Of a DNA stretch of 39,145 bases, positions 16,409 through 24,990 are shown piece by piece; positions within the stretch are counted from its first letter, which is position 1; every line of letters starts with the position of its first letter. Made by a program: the position numbers and the translations under genes. The notes under the pieces are model-generated. The model had not been told where the DNA came from. It saw only the letters and a list, made by a program, of their open reading frames with translations, and ran no database searches. Source of the stretch: Polaribacter sp. (lineage in GTDB: Bacteria; Bacteroidota; Bacteroidia; Flavobacteriales; Flavobacteriaceae); the NCBI GenBank assembly GCA_018608545.1, contig JABAZI010000036.1:7640-46784 (forward strand), given 5' to 3'.

Positions 16409-16524
16409 GATTCATGACTTTTACAATTGCACCCAGAGCAAAAACAGTATTCACAAGAGCAACATGAACAGTTTCCTTCAATACATTTTTCGCAGTTGCA
16501 AGTACATTCATTTCTAAAGATCAT
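16405..16524 (-). CDS. 39-aa metallothionein-like Cys-rich peptide
   Basis: A complete 39-codon frame that short-ORF cut-offs would miss. It has 12 Cys in 39 residues (positions 7, 9, 11, 14, 19, 21, 22, 24, 27, 29, 32, 34), arranged as CxCxCxxC and CxCCxC...CxCxxCxC, as in metallothioneins, and a short basic/His tail (KSHES). Its TGA overlaps the sigZ ATG by ATGA, so the two are coupled. The leader is A-rich without a Shine-Dalgarno site, normal for this phylum. Likely a thiolate metal binder or redox-sensitive peptide; partner or regulator of SigZ is an inference. The Cys density on this strand and the exact stop/start overlap argue against chance. Confidence 0.78.
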   Translation of the reverse strand: MIFRNECTCNCEKCIEGNCSCCSCEYCFCSGCNCKSHES

Positions 16525-16644
16525 TTTTAGTTATTTTTAAATTCACTAAATAGACTTAGAATGTATAGAAAAGATGCAATTTAATTTTTAAATCACGAAT
16601 ACTTTGAAACGGTTAGATACTTTAATGGTATTTTGAAATCAGAA

Positions 16645-19600
16645 TTACATGTTTCTCCTGTATTGTCCTCCTACTTCAAACAGCGCTGTTGTAATTTGAC
16701 CCAAAGAACATACTTTGGTTGCTTCCATGATCTTTTCAAATAAATTATCATTTTCAATGGCCGATTTTTGTAGTAATGTAATTTGATTTTTTACTTCAGT
16801 AGCGTTTCGGTTATTTAGCTTCTCTTTTGTCTGAATTTGGAACTGCTTTTCTTTTTCGGTAGCTCGAATTACTTCTGTGGGTAGGATTGTAGGTGAGCCT
16901 TTGGAACTTAAAAAGGTGTTTACCCCGATTATAGGGAATTCTCCATTGTGTTTTAAGGTTTCATAGTGCAAACTTTCCTCTTGTATTTTAGAACGTTGAT
17001 ACATGGTTTCCATGGCGCCTAAAACTCCTCCCCGCTCTGTAATTCTATCAAATTCAAGTAAGACAGCTTCTTCTACCAAATCAGTTAATTCTTCAATAAT
17101 AAATGCCCCTTGTATTGGGTTTTCATTTTTTGTCAATCCTAATTCTTTATTAATAATCAATTGTATGGCCATCGCTCTTCTTACAGAATCCTCTGTAGGG
17201 GTTGTTATGGCTTCATCATAGGCATTGGTGTGCAGGGAATTACAGTTGTCATTGATAGCGTACAAGGCCTGTAGGGTTGTTCTAATGTCATTAAAATCAA
17301 TTTCCTGAGCATGCAAGGAGCGTCCAGAAGTTTGAATATGGTATTTTAGCATTTGCGCTCTTTCATTTGCTCCATACTTAAATTTCATTGCTTTGGCCCA
17401 TATCTTTCTTGCTACACGTCCAATAACAGCGTATTCAGGATCAATTCCGTTAGAAAAGAAAAAGGATAGGTTTGGTCCAAATTTATTAATGTCCATCCCA
17501 CGGCTTAAATAATACTCTACATAAGTAAAACCATTAGACAATGTCAAAGCAAGTTGAGTAATAGGATTTGCACCAGCTTCTGCAATATGATATCCAGAAA
17601 TAGAGACCGAATAGAAATTACGAACCTGTTTTTCAATAAAATATTCTTGAACATCTCCCATTAATCGCAGTGCAAATTCAGTAGAAAAAATACACGTATT
17701 CTGCGCTTGATCTTCTTTTAAAATATCAGCTTGAACAGTTCCACGAACTTGTGATAAAGTTTCTTTTTTAATTTTTTGATAGGTTTCTTTTGGTAAAATG
17801 AGGTCTCCAGTTAGTCCTAAAAGCATCAATCCTAAACCGTTATTACCTTCAGGTAAGTCTCCTTGATATGTGGGTCTGTCTATTCCAGCCCTGTCATACA
17901 CTTTTTTAAATATTGTTTCAACTGTTTTTTCCAGCTTGTGTTCTTTGATGTATTTCTCGCAATTCTGATCTATGGCAGCATTCATAAAAAAGCCAAGTAA
18001 CATAGGGGCAGGACCATTAATAGTCATAGATACAGAGGTCATAGGATGACTTAAATCAAACCCAGAATATAACTTCTTAGCATCGTCTAAGCAACAAATA
18101 GAAACACCAGCATTTCCTATTTTACCATAAATATCAGGTCTGTATTCAGGATCGTTACCGTATAAAGTAACAGAATCAAAAGCAGTAGATAAACGTTTGG
18201 CACTCATCCCTAAACTTACATAGTGAAAACGTCTGTTGGTGCGTTCTGGTCCTCCTTCACCAGCAAACATTCTAGTCGGATCTTCTGCAGTTCTTTTAAA
18301 AGGATACAAACCCGCAGTAAAGGGGAATTCTCCAGGTACGTTTTCTTGTAAATTCCATTGTAATATATCGCCCCAAGCCTCATATTTTGGTAAGGAAATT
18401 TTTGGAATTTTATTATGAGACAGCGACTCACTGTGTGTTTCTATATTAATTTCCTTATCTCTTACTTTAAATGTATAAATAAGGTCTTTATAGCGTTGAA
18501 CTTTTTCTTGCCAGTTGAAAATGATTTCCCAGTTATAGGGATCAAAGTCCATTTTTATTTTATCAAACTGAGAGCGTAATAATTTTATAAAAGGCAATTG
18601 ATCCTTTGAAGTATCTTGCAATATTTTATCTTCATCTAAACCTGTTTTAGTCAATATATTTTGAGTTTTGATAGCAGCTGAATCCGAACTTACGATGGAG
18701 TCTATAGTTTTGTAAATTCCAAATAATTTTTGAGCTACTGCTACTTGATCAGTTGCTTTTTTATCATAAGCCCTATTGCTTTCTGATATTTCCGATAAGT
18801 AACGAACTCTAGCGGGAGGAATTACAAAAACTTTCTCAGATATTTCCTGAGTAATTTTCATGTTCGATTTTAAATCAACTCCAGTTTTTTCAACCAACTT
18901 ATCCATAACTGCTTTGTAAAGGAAATTCATTCCTGGATCATTAAACTGTGAGGCAATGGTTCCAAAAACAGGCAGGTCATCCATATCTATATGCCACAAA
19001 TTATTGTTACGCAGATACTGTTTTTTCACATCGCGAACAGCATCCAAAGCACCGCGTTTGTCAAACTTATTAATGGCAACGAGGTCTGCAAAATCTAACA
19101 TGTCTATTTTTTCTAATTGAGTTGCTGCTCCAAATTCTGGAGTCATCACATACAATGAGGTATCGGAATGTTCAATGATTTCAGTGTCCGATTGTCCAAT
19201 ACCAGAAGTTTCTATAATAATTAAATCAAATTCTGCAGCTTTTAAAACTTCAATAGCTTCATTCACGTATTTAGACAAAGCTAAATTAGATTGACGAGTT
19301 GCCAAAGAACGCATATACACCCGGTTGTTGTTTATGGCATTCATTCTAATGCGGTCTCCTAATAGGGCGCCACCGGTTTTACGCTTAGAGGGGTCTACAG
19401 AAATAAGTCCAATTGTTTTTTTTGGAAAGTCAATCAAAAATCTGCGAACCAATTCATCAACCAAACTAGATTTCCCAGAACCACCAGTTCCGGTAATTCC
19501 CAGAACAGGAGTGGTGCTTGTTTTATTTTTTTCATGTATTTCAGACAATGTTTTTTTAGCGATTTTAGGGAAATTTTCAGCTGCCGAAATAATTCTAGCA

Positions 19601-20097
19601 ATGCTGCCAATTTCTTTTTTTTTCAACCCTTTGACTTCTTTATATAAGACGTCACCAATTGCAAAATCTGCTTTTTGTACCAAATCATTAATCATTCCTT
19701 GCAAGCCTAATTCACGTCCATCATCTGGAGAGTATATTCGTGTAATTCCATACTCCATTAATTCTTTGATCTCTTTTGGAAGAATGACACCACCGCCTCC
19801 TCCAAAAATTTTAATATGACTAGCACCTTTTTCTTTTAATAAGTCATACATGTATTTAAAATACTCATTATGTCCACCCTGATATGACGTCATTGCAATC
19901 GCATTTACATCCTCTTGGATTGCACAATTCACAACGTCTTCTACACTTCTGTCATGACCTAAATGAATGACTTCTACACCGGTAGACTGAATGATTCTAC
20001 GCATAATATTGATGGCAGCGTCATGACCGTCAAAAAGAGAGGCGGCCGTTACAATTCTTACTTTATGTTTAGGTTTGTACGGTGTAATTTGATTCAT
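16645..20097 (-). CDS. icmF: Fused isobutyryl-CoA mutase (B12 and G-protein domains)
   Basis: 1150 residues. Order: B12-binding domain (about 10-145, with DGHDAA at 23-28 supplying the cobalt-ligating His), MeaB-like GTPase (about 195-405; P-loop [16 protein letters not shown] as base-recognition motif), linker, and the acyl-CoA mutase barrel (about 570-1120; [31 protein letters not shown]). This is the IcmF architecture, interconverting isobutyryl-CoA and n-butyryl-CoA with adenosylcobalamin. Phe600 and Gln799 (in DQAQNT) occupy positions where methylmalonyl-CoA mutase has Tyr and Arg, supporting isobutyryl-CoA rather than methylmalonyl-CoA as substrate. It is divergent from hutU across 128 bases; no cobalamin riboswitch is evident there. 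Often labelled only as methylmalonyl-CoA mutase family. Confidence 0.93.
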   Translation of the reverse strand: MNQITPYKPKHKVRIVTAASLFDGHDAAINIMRRIIQSTGVEVIHLGHDRSVEDVVNCAIQEDVNAIAMTSYQGGHNEYFKYMYDLLKEKGASHIKIFGGGGGVILPKEIKELMEYGITRIYSPDDGRELGLQGMINDLVQKADFAIGDVLYKEVKGLKKKEIGSIARIISAAENFPKIAKKTLSEIHEKNKTSTTPVLGITGTGGSGKSSLVDELVRRFLIDFPKKTIGLISVDPSKRKTGGALLGDRIRMNAINNNRVYMRSLATRQSNLALSKYVNEAIEVLKAAEFDLIIIETSGIGQSDTEIIEHSDTSLYVMTPEFGAATQLEKIDMLDFADLVAINKFDKRGALDAVRDVKKQYLRNNNLWHIDMDDLPVFGTIASQFNDPGMNFLYKAVMDKLVEKTGVDLKSNMKITQEISEKVFVIPPARVRYLSEISESNRAYDKKATDQVAVAQKLFGIYKTIDSIVSSDSAAIKTQNILTKTGLDEDKILQDTSKDQLPFIKLLRSQFDKIKMDFDPYNWEIIFNWQEKVQRYKDLIYTFKVRDKEINIETHSESLSHNKIPKISLPKYEAWGDILQWNLQENVPGEFPFTAGLYPFKRTAEDPTRMFAGEGGPERTNRRFHYVSLGMSAKRLSTAFDSVTLYGNDPEYRPDIYGKIGNAGVSICCLDDAKKLYSGFDLSHPMTSVSMTINGPAPMLLGFFMNAAIDQNCEKYIKEHKLEKTVETIFKKVYDRAGIDRPTYQGDLPEGNNGLGLMLLGLTGDLILPKETYQKIKKETLSQVRGTVQADILKEDQAQNTCIFSTEFALRLMGDVQEYFIEKQVRNFYSVSISGYHIAEAGANPITQLALTLSNGFTYVEYYLSRGMDINKFGPNLSFFFSNGIDPEYAVIGRVARKIWAKAMKFKYGANERAQMLKYHIQTSGRSLHAQEIDFNDIRTTLQALYAINDNCNSLHTNAYDEAITTPTEDSVRRAMAIQLIINKELGLTKNENPIQGAFIIEELTDLVEEAVLLEFDRITERGGVLGAMETMYQRSKIQEESLHYETLKHNGEFPIIGVNTFLSSKGSPTILPTEVIRATEKEKQFQIQTKEKLNNRNATEVKNQITLLQKSAIENDNLFEKIMEATKVCSLGQITTALFEVGGQYRRNM

Positions 20098-20193
20098 TCG
20101 TAATTTACATATTGAATTAAGACAGCAATTTACGAAATTCCTAAAATAATAGCTATTTTTTTGAATAGTTAATTAAGTCAGGTAAAAAATAAA

Positions 20194-20201
20194 TATATTT
20201 G
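20194..20201 (+). promoter_or_regulatory. -7 promoter element for hutU
   Basis: TATATTTG, a perfect TAnnTTTG match, ends 24 bases before the hutU ATG at 20226. The same divergent gap contains a 7-bp inverted repeat (20097-20103 with 20130-20136) next to the icmF start, which could be an operator but is short. Confidence 0.5.
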
Positions 20202-20225
20202 TTTCAGATTTGAAATGAAAATTAG

Positions 20226-22214
20226 ATGACATTTAAAGCCCAAATTCAGCAAGGAATTCCAGATGTTTTACCAAGTGTAAAGAAATATGAACTGTCAATA
20301 AATCATGCACCAAAACGCAAATCTATTTTATCAGCAGATGAAAAAAAATTAGCATTGAGAAATGCCTTGCGATATTTCGATGTAAAACACCACAAAATAT
20401 TACTCCCAGAATTTGCTGATGAGCTTGAAAAATACGGTCGTATATATATGTACCGTTTCCGTCCAGATTATGAAATGAAAGCCAGAGCAATTTCTGAATA
20501 TCCAGGGAAGTCAGCGCAAGCAAAATCCATCATGCTGATGATTCAAAACAATTTAGATATTGCAGTTGCTCAACACCCACACGAATTAATTACTTACGGT
20601 GGGAATGGTGCTGTTTTTCAAAATTGGGCACAATATTTACTTACGATGAAGTATTTATCTGAAATGACTCAGACACAGACTTTAACAATGTATTCTGGTC
20701 ATCCAATGGGGTTGTTTCCATCTCATAAAAATGCCCCGAGAGTAGTTGTCACCAATGGAATGGTTATCCCGAATTACTCTAAATCAGATGATTGGGAGAA
20801 AATGAATGCTTTGGGAGTTTCTCAATATGGGCAAATGACTGCAGGAAGTTATATGTACATTGGTCCGCAGGGAATTGTGCACGGAACTACAATTACGGTT
20901 TTAAATGGATTTAGAAAAATAAAAAAAGAACCAAAAGGAAGTTTGTTTGTTACTTCTGGTTTGGGTGGGATGTCTGGAGCACAGCCCAAAGCTGGAAATA
21001 TAGCAGGTTGTATTACAGTTTGTGCAGAAGTAAATCCAAAAATTACTCAAATTAGGTTAGCTCAAGGTTGGATTGATGAGAAAATTACTGACTTAGAGAT
21101 GTTAGTAACCAGAGTGCGATTAGCAAAAGAAAAAAAAGAAGTTGTTTCGTTGGCCTATTTAGGGAATATTGTAGATGTTTGGGAGAAATTTGATCAAGAA
21201 GATATTTATGTAGATTTAGGATCCGATCAGACATCTCTTCACAACCCTTGGGCAGGGGGGTATTATCCTTCTGGCCTTTCTTTTGACCGGGCCAATAAGA
21301 TGATGACTGAAAATCCAATTCAATTTAAAAAGAAAGTTCAAGAAACCTTAAAAAAGCATGCGAAAGCGATTAACAGACATACGGCAAAAGGCACTTACTT
21401 TTTTGATTATGGAAATGCTTTTTTATTAGAGGCAAGTAAAGCAGGAGCTGATGTTATGGCGACAAACAATATTGATTTTAAATACTCAAGTTACGTACAA
21501 GATATCATGGGACCTATGTGTTTCGATTATGGTTTCGGACCTTTTAGATGGGTTTGTTCTTCTGGAAATCCTGAAGATTTAGTAAAAACAGATGCCATAG
21601 CTTGTGAAGTTTTAGAAAAAATGATGCAAGATTCTCCCAATGAAATTCGGCAACAAATGGCGGATAATATTCAATGGATTAAAGGTGCGCAAGAAAATAA
21701 TTTGGTGGTTGGGTCTCAAGCAAGAATTTTATATGCAGATGCTGAAGGAAGAATTAAAATAGCACAAGCATTTAACAAGGCAATAAAAAAAGGAACCATT
21801 GGTAGCATCATTCTAGGTAGAGATCATCATGATGTTTCTGGGACAGATTCCCCTTACAGAGAAACATCCAACATCTATGATGGTTCTAAATATACAGCAG
21901 ACATGGCTATCCAAAACGTTATTGGAGATAGCTTTAGGGGCGCAACTTGGGTTTCGATTCATAATGGAGGAGGAGTCGGTTGGGGAGAAGTTATTAATGG
22001 TGGTTTTGGCATGCTTCTTGATGGTACTAAGAAAGCTTCAAAGCGTTTGAAATCCATGCTTTTTTGGGATGTTAATAATGGGATATCAAGAAGAAGTTGG
22101 GCTAGAAATAAAGAAGCAGTTTTTGCAATCAAAAGAGCAATGAAAGCGGAAAAAAAATTACAAGTAACGCTGCCTAATTTGGTTGATGATGCTTTAATAA
22201 ATTCAATAATTTAA
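20226..22214 (+). CDS. hutU: Urocanate hydratase
   Basis: 662 residues, the long form common in Bacteroidota (the classical enzyme is about 550). The enzyme adds water to urocanate to give 4-imidazolone-5-propanoate, step two of histidine degradation, using tightly bound NAD+ as an electrophile. Family signatures: TYGGNGAVFQNWAQY at about 123-137, YGQMTAGSYMYIGPQGIVHG at about 201-220, and the Cys-containing active-site segment MCFDYGFGPFRWVC at 431-444. No hutH, hutI or hutG lies in the window, so the rest of the pathway must be elsewhere. A DUF4136 lipoprotein gene follows after 11 bases. Confidence 0.97.
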   Translation: MTFKAQIQQGIPDVLPSVKKYELSINHAPKRKSILSADEKKLALRNALRYFDVKHHKILLPEFADELEKYGRIYMYRFRPDYEMKARAISEYPGKSAQAKSIMLMIQNNLDIAVAQHPHELITYGGNGAVFQNWAQYLLTMKYLSEMTQTQTLTMYSGHPMGLFPSHKNAPRVVVTNGMVIPNYSKSDDWEKMNALGVSQYGQMTAGSYMYIGPQGIVHGTTITVLNGFRKIKKEPKGSLFVTSGLGGMSGAQPKAGNIAGCITVCAEVNPKITQIRLAQGWIDEKITDLEMLVTRVRLAKEKKEVVSLAYLGNIVDVWEKFDQEDIYVDLGSDQTSLHNPWAGGYYPSGLSFDRANKMMTENPIQFKKKVQETLKKHAKAINRHTAKGTYFFDYGNAFLLEASKAGADVMATNNIDFKYSSYVQDIMGPMCFDYGFGPFRWVCSSGNPEDLVKTDAIACEVLEKMMQDSPNEIRQQMADNIQWIKGAQENNLVVGSQARILYADAEGRIKIAQAFNKAIKKGTIGSIILGRDHHDVSGTDSPYRETSNIYDGSKYTADMAIQNVIGDSFRGATWVSIHNGGGVGWGEVINGGFGMLLDGTKKASKRLKSMLFWDVNNGISRRSWARNKEAVFAIKRAMKAEKKLQVTLPNLVDDALINSII

Positions 22215-22225
22215 AACCGATCACA

Positions 22226-22768
22226 ATGAAAAAATGTATTATTTTATTTTTAAGTGCAATAGTATTGTTTTCTTGCAATTCAGTAAAAGTTACTTCAGAT
22301 TACGATTCAAAAGTAAATTTTAAGTCCTATAAAACCTTCGCTTTTTATAAGCCAGAAATTGACAGAGCTAAAATATCGGATTTAGATAAAAAAAGAATTT
22401 TAAGAGCTATTGAGGTAGCATTACTAGAGAAAGGATTTACAAAATCTAATGCTCCAGATATGTTGGTAGGTATTTTTGCTAAATCGAGAGAGAAAGTAAA
22501 TATAAATCAAAATCAAAATAACCAAGGTTTTGGTTGGAGGTGGAATCCTTGGATGATGAATGGGTTGAATTCTAATATACAAGTATCTCAATTCTCAGAG
22601 GGAACTTTATTTATTGATTTCATAGACACAACAAAAAAAGAATTGATTTGGCAGGGGATCGGTTCAGGAGCTCTCAAAACACAAAACCGTGAAAAGAAAG
22701 AAATTAGAATTAAAGAATTTGTAGCGGAAATTATGACTCAATTTCCGCCTGAGTCTAACGGAAAGTAA
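22226..22768 (+). CDS. DUF4136 family lipoprotein
   Basis: 180 residues. Lipoprotein signal with acylated Cys17 (VLFSCNS). The mature part begins KVTSDYDSKVNFKSYKTFAF, the common start of DUF4136 proteins, and ends with a helix (IKEFVAEIMTQFPP). A stretch rich in Asn, Gln and Trp (about 91-112) looks like a flexible loop. The molecular role of the family is unknown. It lies 11 bases after hutU and is likely co-transcribed, with no evident functional link to histidine breakdown. Confidence 0.87.
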   Translation: MKKCIILFLSAIVLFSCNSVKVTSDYDSKVNFKSYKTFAFYKPEIDRAKISDLDKKRILRAIEVALLEKGFTKSNAPDMLVGIFAKSREKVNINQNQNNQGFGWRWNPWMMNGLNSNIQVSQFSEGTLFIDFIDTTKKELIWQGIGSGALKTQNREKKEIRIKEFVAEIMTQFPPESNGK

Positions 22769-22777
22769 GACGAATAA

Positions 22778-22987
<210 letters not shown>

Positions 22988-23296
22988 TTTTTAAAACCTT
23001 TTTAGCTTTTTTTTTCAAAAAAGGGTTCCTTCATAAAGGTATTAAAATACATACATGTATTAATAAGTCTGCATATCAATATTAGATTCTATAGTTCAGA
23101 AAACCTCGATTTAGATCGATGTATTACAATACTTTATTCACGAAGTGGAAACAAAGTAAAACTCTTAAAAACAATGATAACTAGCTATAATATATCTAGT
23201 TTCTTATCATTATAATTTAGTATTCATTCGTAAGATATTATCTGGGGATTTTTTATTTATAAAAAAAAATTGTAGTTTTAATAAAAAATTGCCCTT
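22988..23296. other. Gene-free stretch upstream of the AraC-type regulator
   Basis: No supportable coding frame. It contains an A/T-rich hairpin just after the DUF5522 stop (22995-23003 with 23019-23027; no clear U tract after it), a 16-base palindrome at 23046-23061 (AATACAT-AC-ATGTATT), a small palindrome near 23106-23119, and a long imperfect inverted repeat at 23173-23211. A TAGTTTTA at 23273-23280, one mismatch from the -7 consensus, lies 16 bases before the regulator's ATG. Confidence 0.7.
23173..23211. repeat. Imperfect inverted repeat upstream of the regulator gene
   Basis: AATGATAA at 23173-23180 pairs with TTATCATT at 23204-23211 and CTAG at 23181-23184 with CTAG at 23196-23199; four extra bases interrupt the right arm. 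It lies about 85 bases before the regulator start and has no U tract, so an operator or mRNA structure is more likely than a terminator. Confidence 0.45.
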
Positions 23297-24790
23297 ATGA
23301 ATACAAGAAAAATAATATTTATTTTTTTTGTGTTGGTATTTTGTGGAATCCATAAATTAAAATCCAACCAAAAAATAAATATAAAAAGCACTGCTAAGAA
23401 AAACTCAACCGACAGTTTATTTTATAAAAACCACCTTCAAACAGAAGATTTATACCATAGTGTTGTAGAATGGGAAAAACGATTACTTAAAGATGAAATA
23501 AACTTAACAAGCGAAGATTACAAAAGAGTAGCTTTAAGTTATGCTTATTTTAACAATGCTGAAAAATCTTCTAAGTATGTTGAAAAATATATAAAGAATA
23601 CTCATAAAATTAGGATACTAGACCATGAACTCTTTTTAAACATAACTGACACAAAAGAATTTAAACTTTTGAAAGAAAGATATAGACTAGAAATTAATGG
23701 ATGGATTCTATTTTTTCTTTCTATTGGTTTTATTGGAGTTTTCTCTTTTGTAATGATTAATATTATGAAAAATGGGGATCTCATTTCTAATTTACTGGTT
23801 AGTTTTTTTCTCTTGTTTCTCTCATTATATATTATTCATTCATGTCTATCCTTATCAAAATATGATTTTAATATTCCACATTCTTTATTTTTTTCAAAAC
23901 CAATTTTCTTTTTATGTATTCCATTGATATATTTTTATTTTAGGAGAGTTGCAGAAGAATATACATTTAAAAAAACAGATATTTTCCATATAGTTCCTTT
24001 TCTACTAGTATTGATTTATTTTATTCCAATGTATTCTTTATCATCAGAAGAAAAACTACACATATTATTTAATAGTGATGAAGCCATAGATACCCCATTA
24101 AAAATAATTCTTTATCTTAAAATTGCTTTCTTGTTTTTTTATTCTTGTTTAAGTTATAAAATTTACAGAAAGCTATCTTTTAAAAACAATAAATCAAAAA
24201 AGAAAGAGGTTCTATGGCAAAGAATTACAGTTTTTTTTCTTTTTTTATATGGGTTTTTGTATGCGATCACTATTGGCAATATTTTAAAATTAAAGATATT
24301 CTATTCACAAATATTTTTAACAACAATGATTGTTGTCTTGATAGTTTATCTGACGTATGTGAAACCAAATTTTTTCCAAAAAATAAGTTTATCTATTCAT
24401 GACTGTAGTTCTAAATATAAAAAATCAGGACTAACAGAAAGTTTTTCTTTAGAGCTAAAGGAGCAGTTGCTTGGCGTATTTCAGTATGAAAAGATATATA
24501 TGGATAGTGGTTTAAATCTGTCTATGCTTGCTGAGAAAATAGGGACAACTAGGCATAATATTTCACAAGTAATAAATGAGCATTTTGGAATGAGCTTTTT
24601 TCGTTTTGTAAATAAATATAGAATTGATGAAACTATACTGATTTTGAACAAAGATCTACACAGAAACTTAAACATTATAGACATTGCTTATGACGTAGGA
24701 TTTAATAATAAAGTCACTTTTAATAAAGCTTTTAAAGCTGAACTAAAAATGACTCCAAGCCAATATATAAACAAAATAAAACAAAAATAA
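23297..24790 (+). CDS. Membrane-bound AraC-family transcriptional regulator (7 TM + HTH)
   Basis: 497 residues. An N-terminal hydrophobic signal (4-18) leads to a 110-residue extracytoplasmic-type segment with helical, TPR-like pairs (about 45-130), then about seven membrane helices (roughly 134-156, 161-182, 198-215, 229-246, 268-287, 309-330 and 335-354). The cytoplasmic C-terminus (about 385-497) is an AraC DNA-binding domain with two HTH motifs (LSMLAEKIGTTRHNISQVIN and NIIDIAYDVGFNNKVTFNKA). This is a one-protein sensor-regulator that could bind DNA while in the membrane. It lies 200 bases upstream of susC on the same strand, so it likely controls the SusCD-protease locus (inference). 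Confidence 0.88.
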   Translation: MNTRKIIFIFFVLVFCGIHKLKSNQKINIKSTAKKNSTDSLFYKNHLQTEDLYHSVVEWEKRLLKDEINLTSEDYKRVALSYAYFNNAEKSSKYVEKYIKNTHKIRILDHELFLNITDTKEFKLLKERYRLEINGWILFFLSIGFIGVFSFVMINIMKNGDLISNLLVSFFLLFLSLYIIHSCLSLSKYDFNIPHSLFFSKPIFFLCIPLIYFYFRRVAEEYTFKKTDIFHIVPFLLVLIYFIPMYSLSSEEKLHILFNSDEAIDTPLKIILYLKIAFLFFYSCLSYKIYRKLSFKNNKSKKKEVLWQRITVFFLFLYGFLYAITIGNILKLKIFYSQIFLTTMIVVLIVYLTYVKPNFFQKISLSIHDCSSKYKKSGLTESFSLELKEQLLGVFQYEKIYMDSGLNLSMLAEKIGTTRHNISQVINEHFGMSFFRFVNKYRIDETILILNKDLHRNLNIIDIAYDVGFNNKVTFNKAFKAELKMTPSQYINKIKQK

Positions 24791-24841
24791 ATCTATTCAA
24801 CTGTATTTTTAATTACAAATACTTTCAAAATAAATTTTACT

Positions 24842-24870
24842 CAAAAAATGATAATTGACCATTTTTTTGA
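24842..24870 (+). terminator. Weak AT-rich terminator between regulator and susC
   Basis: TCAAAAAATG at about 24841-24850 pairs with CATTTTTTTGA at 24860-24870 around a 9-base loop, with one bulged T. The stem has only two G/C pairs. It would separate the regulator transcript from that of susC. Confidence 0.3.
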
Positions 24871-24906
24871 ATTCTTCTTAGGGTAAAATAAAAGAAAACA
24901 ATTATC

Positions 24907-24939
24907 GGTAAGGGTAAGTTATTACAAGCATTATCTTTT
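24907..24939 (+). promoter_or_regulatory. Tandem repeat and -7-like box upstream of susC
   Basis: Two adjacent copies of GGTAAG (24907-24912 and 24913-24918) are followed 13 bases later by TATCTTTT (24932-24939), one mismatch from TAnnTTTG and about 51 bases before the susC ATG. AraC-type activators commonly bind direct repeats just upstream of the promoter, so this is a candidate operator for the adjacent regulator. Confidence 0.35.
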
Positions 24940-24990
24940 TAAAGTGAGATTAAAAGTTTCTTTACTTTCTAAATTCAAATTTAAAAATTT

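Noticed and set aside
19325..19819. A 164-codon open frame on the plus strand, antisense to icmF
   Set aside because: It lies fully inside the strongly supported GTPase region of icmF, has no domain signature and no promoter; it is a shadow frame.
20098..20225. Possible cobalamin riboswitch upstream of the B12-dependent icmF
   Set aside because: The gap is 128 bases shared with the hutU promoter; no B12-box-like or multi-stem structure is recognisable, and such riboswitches usually need about 200 bases.
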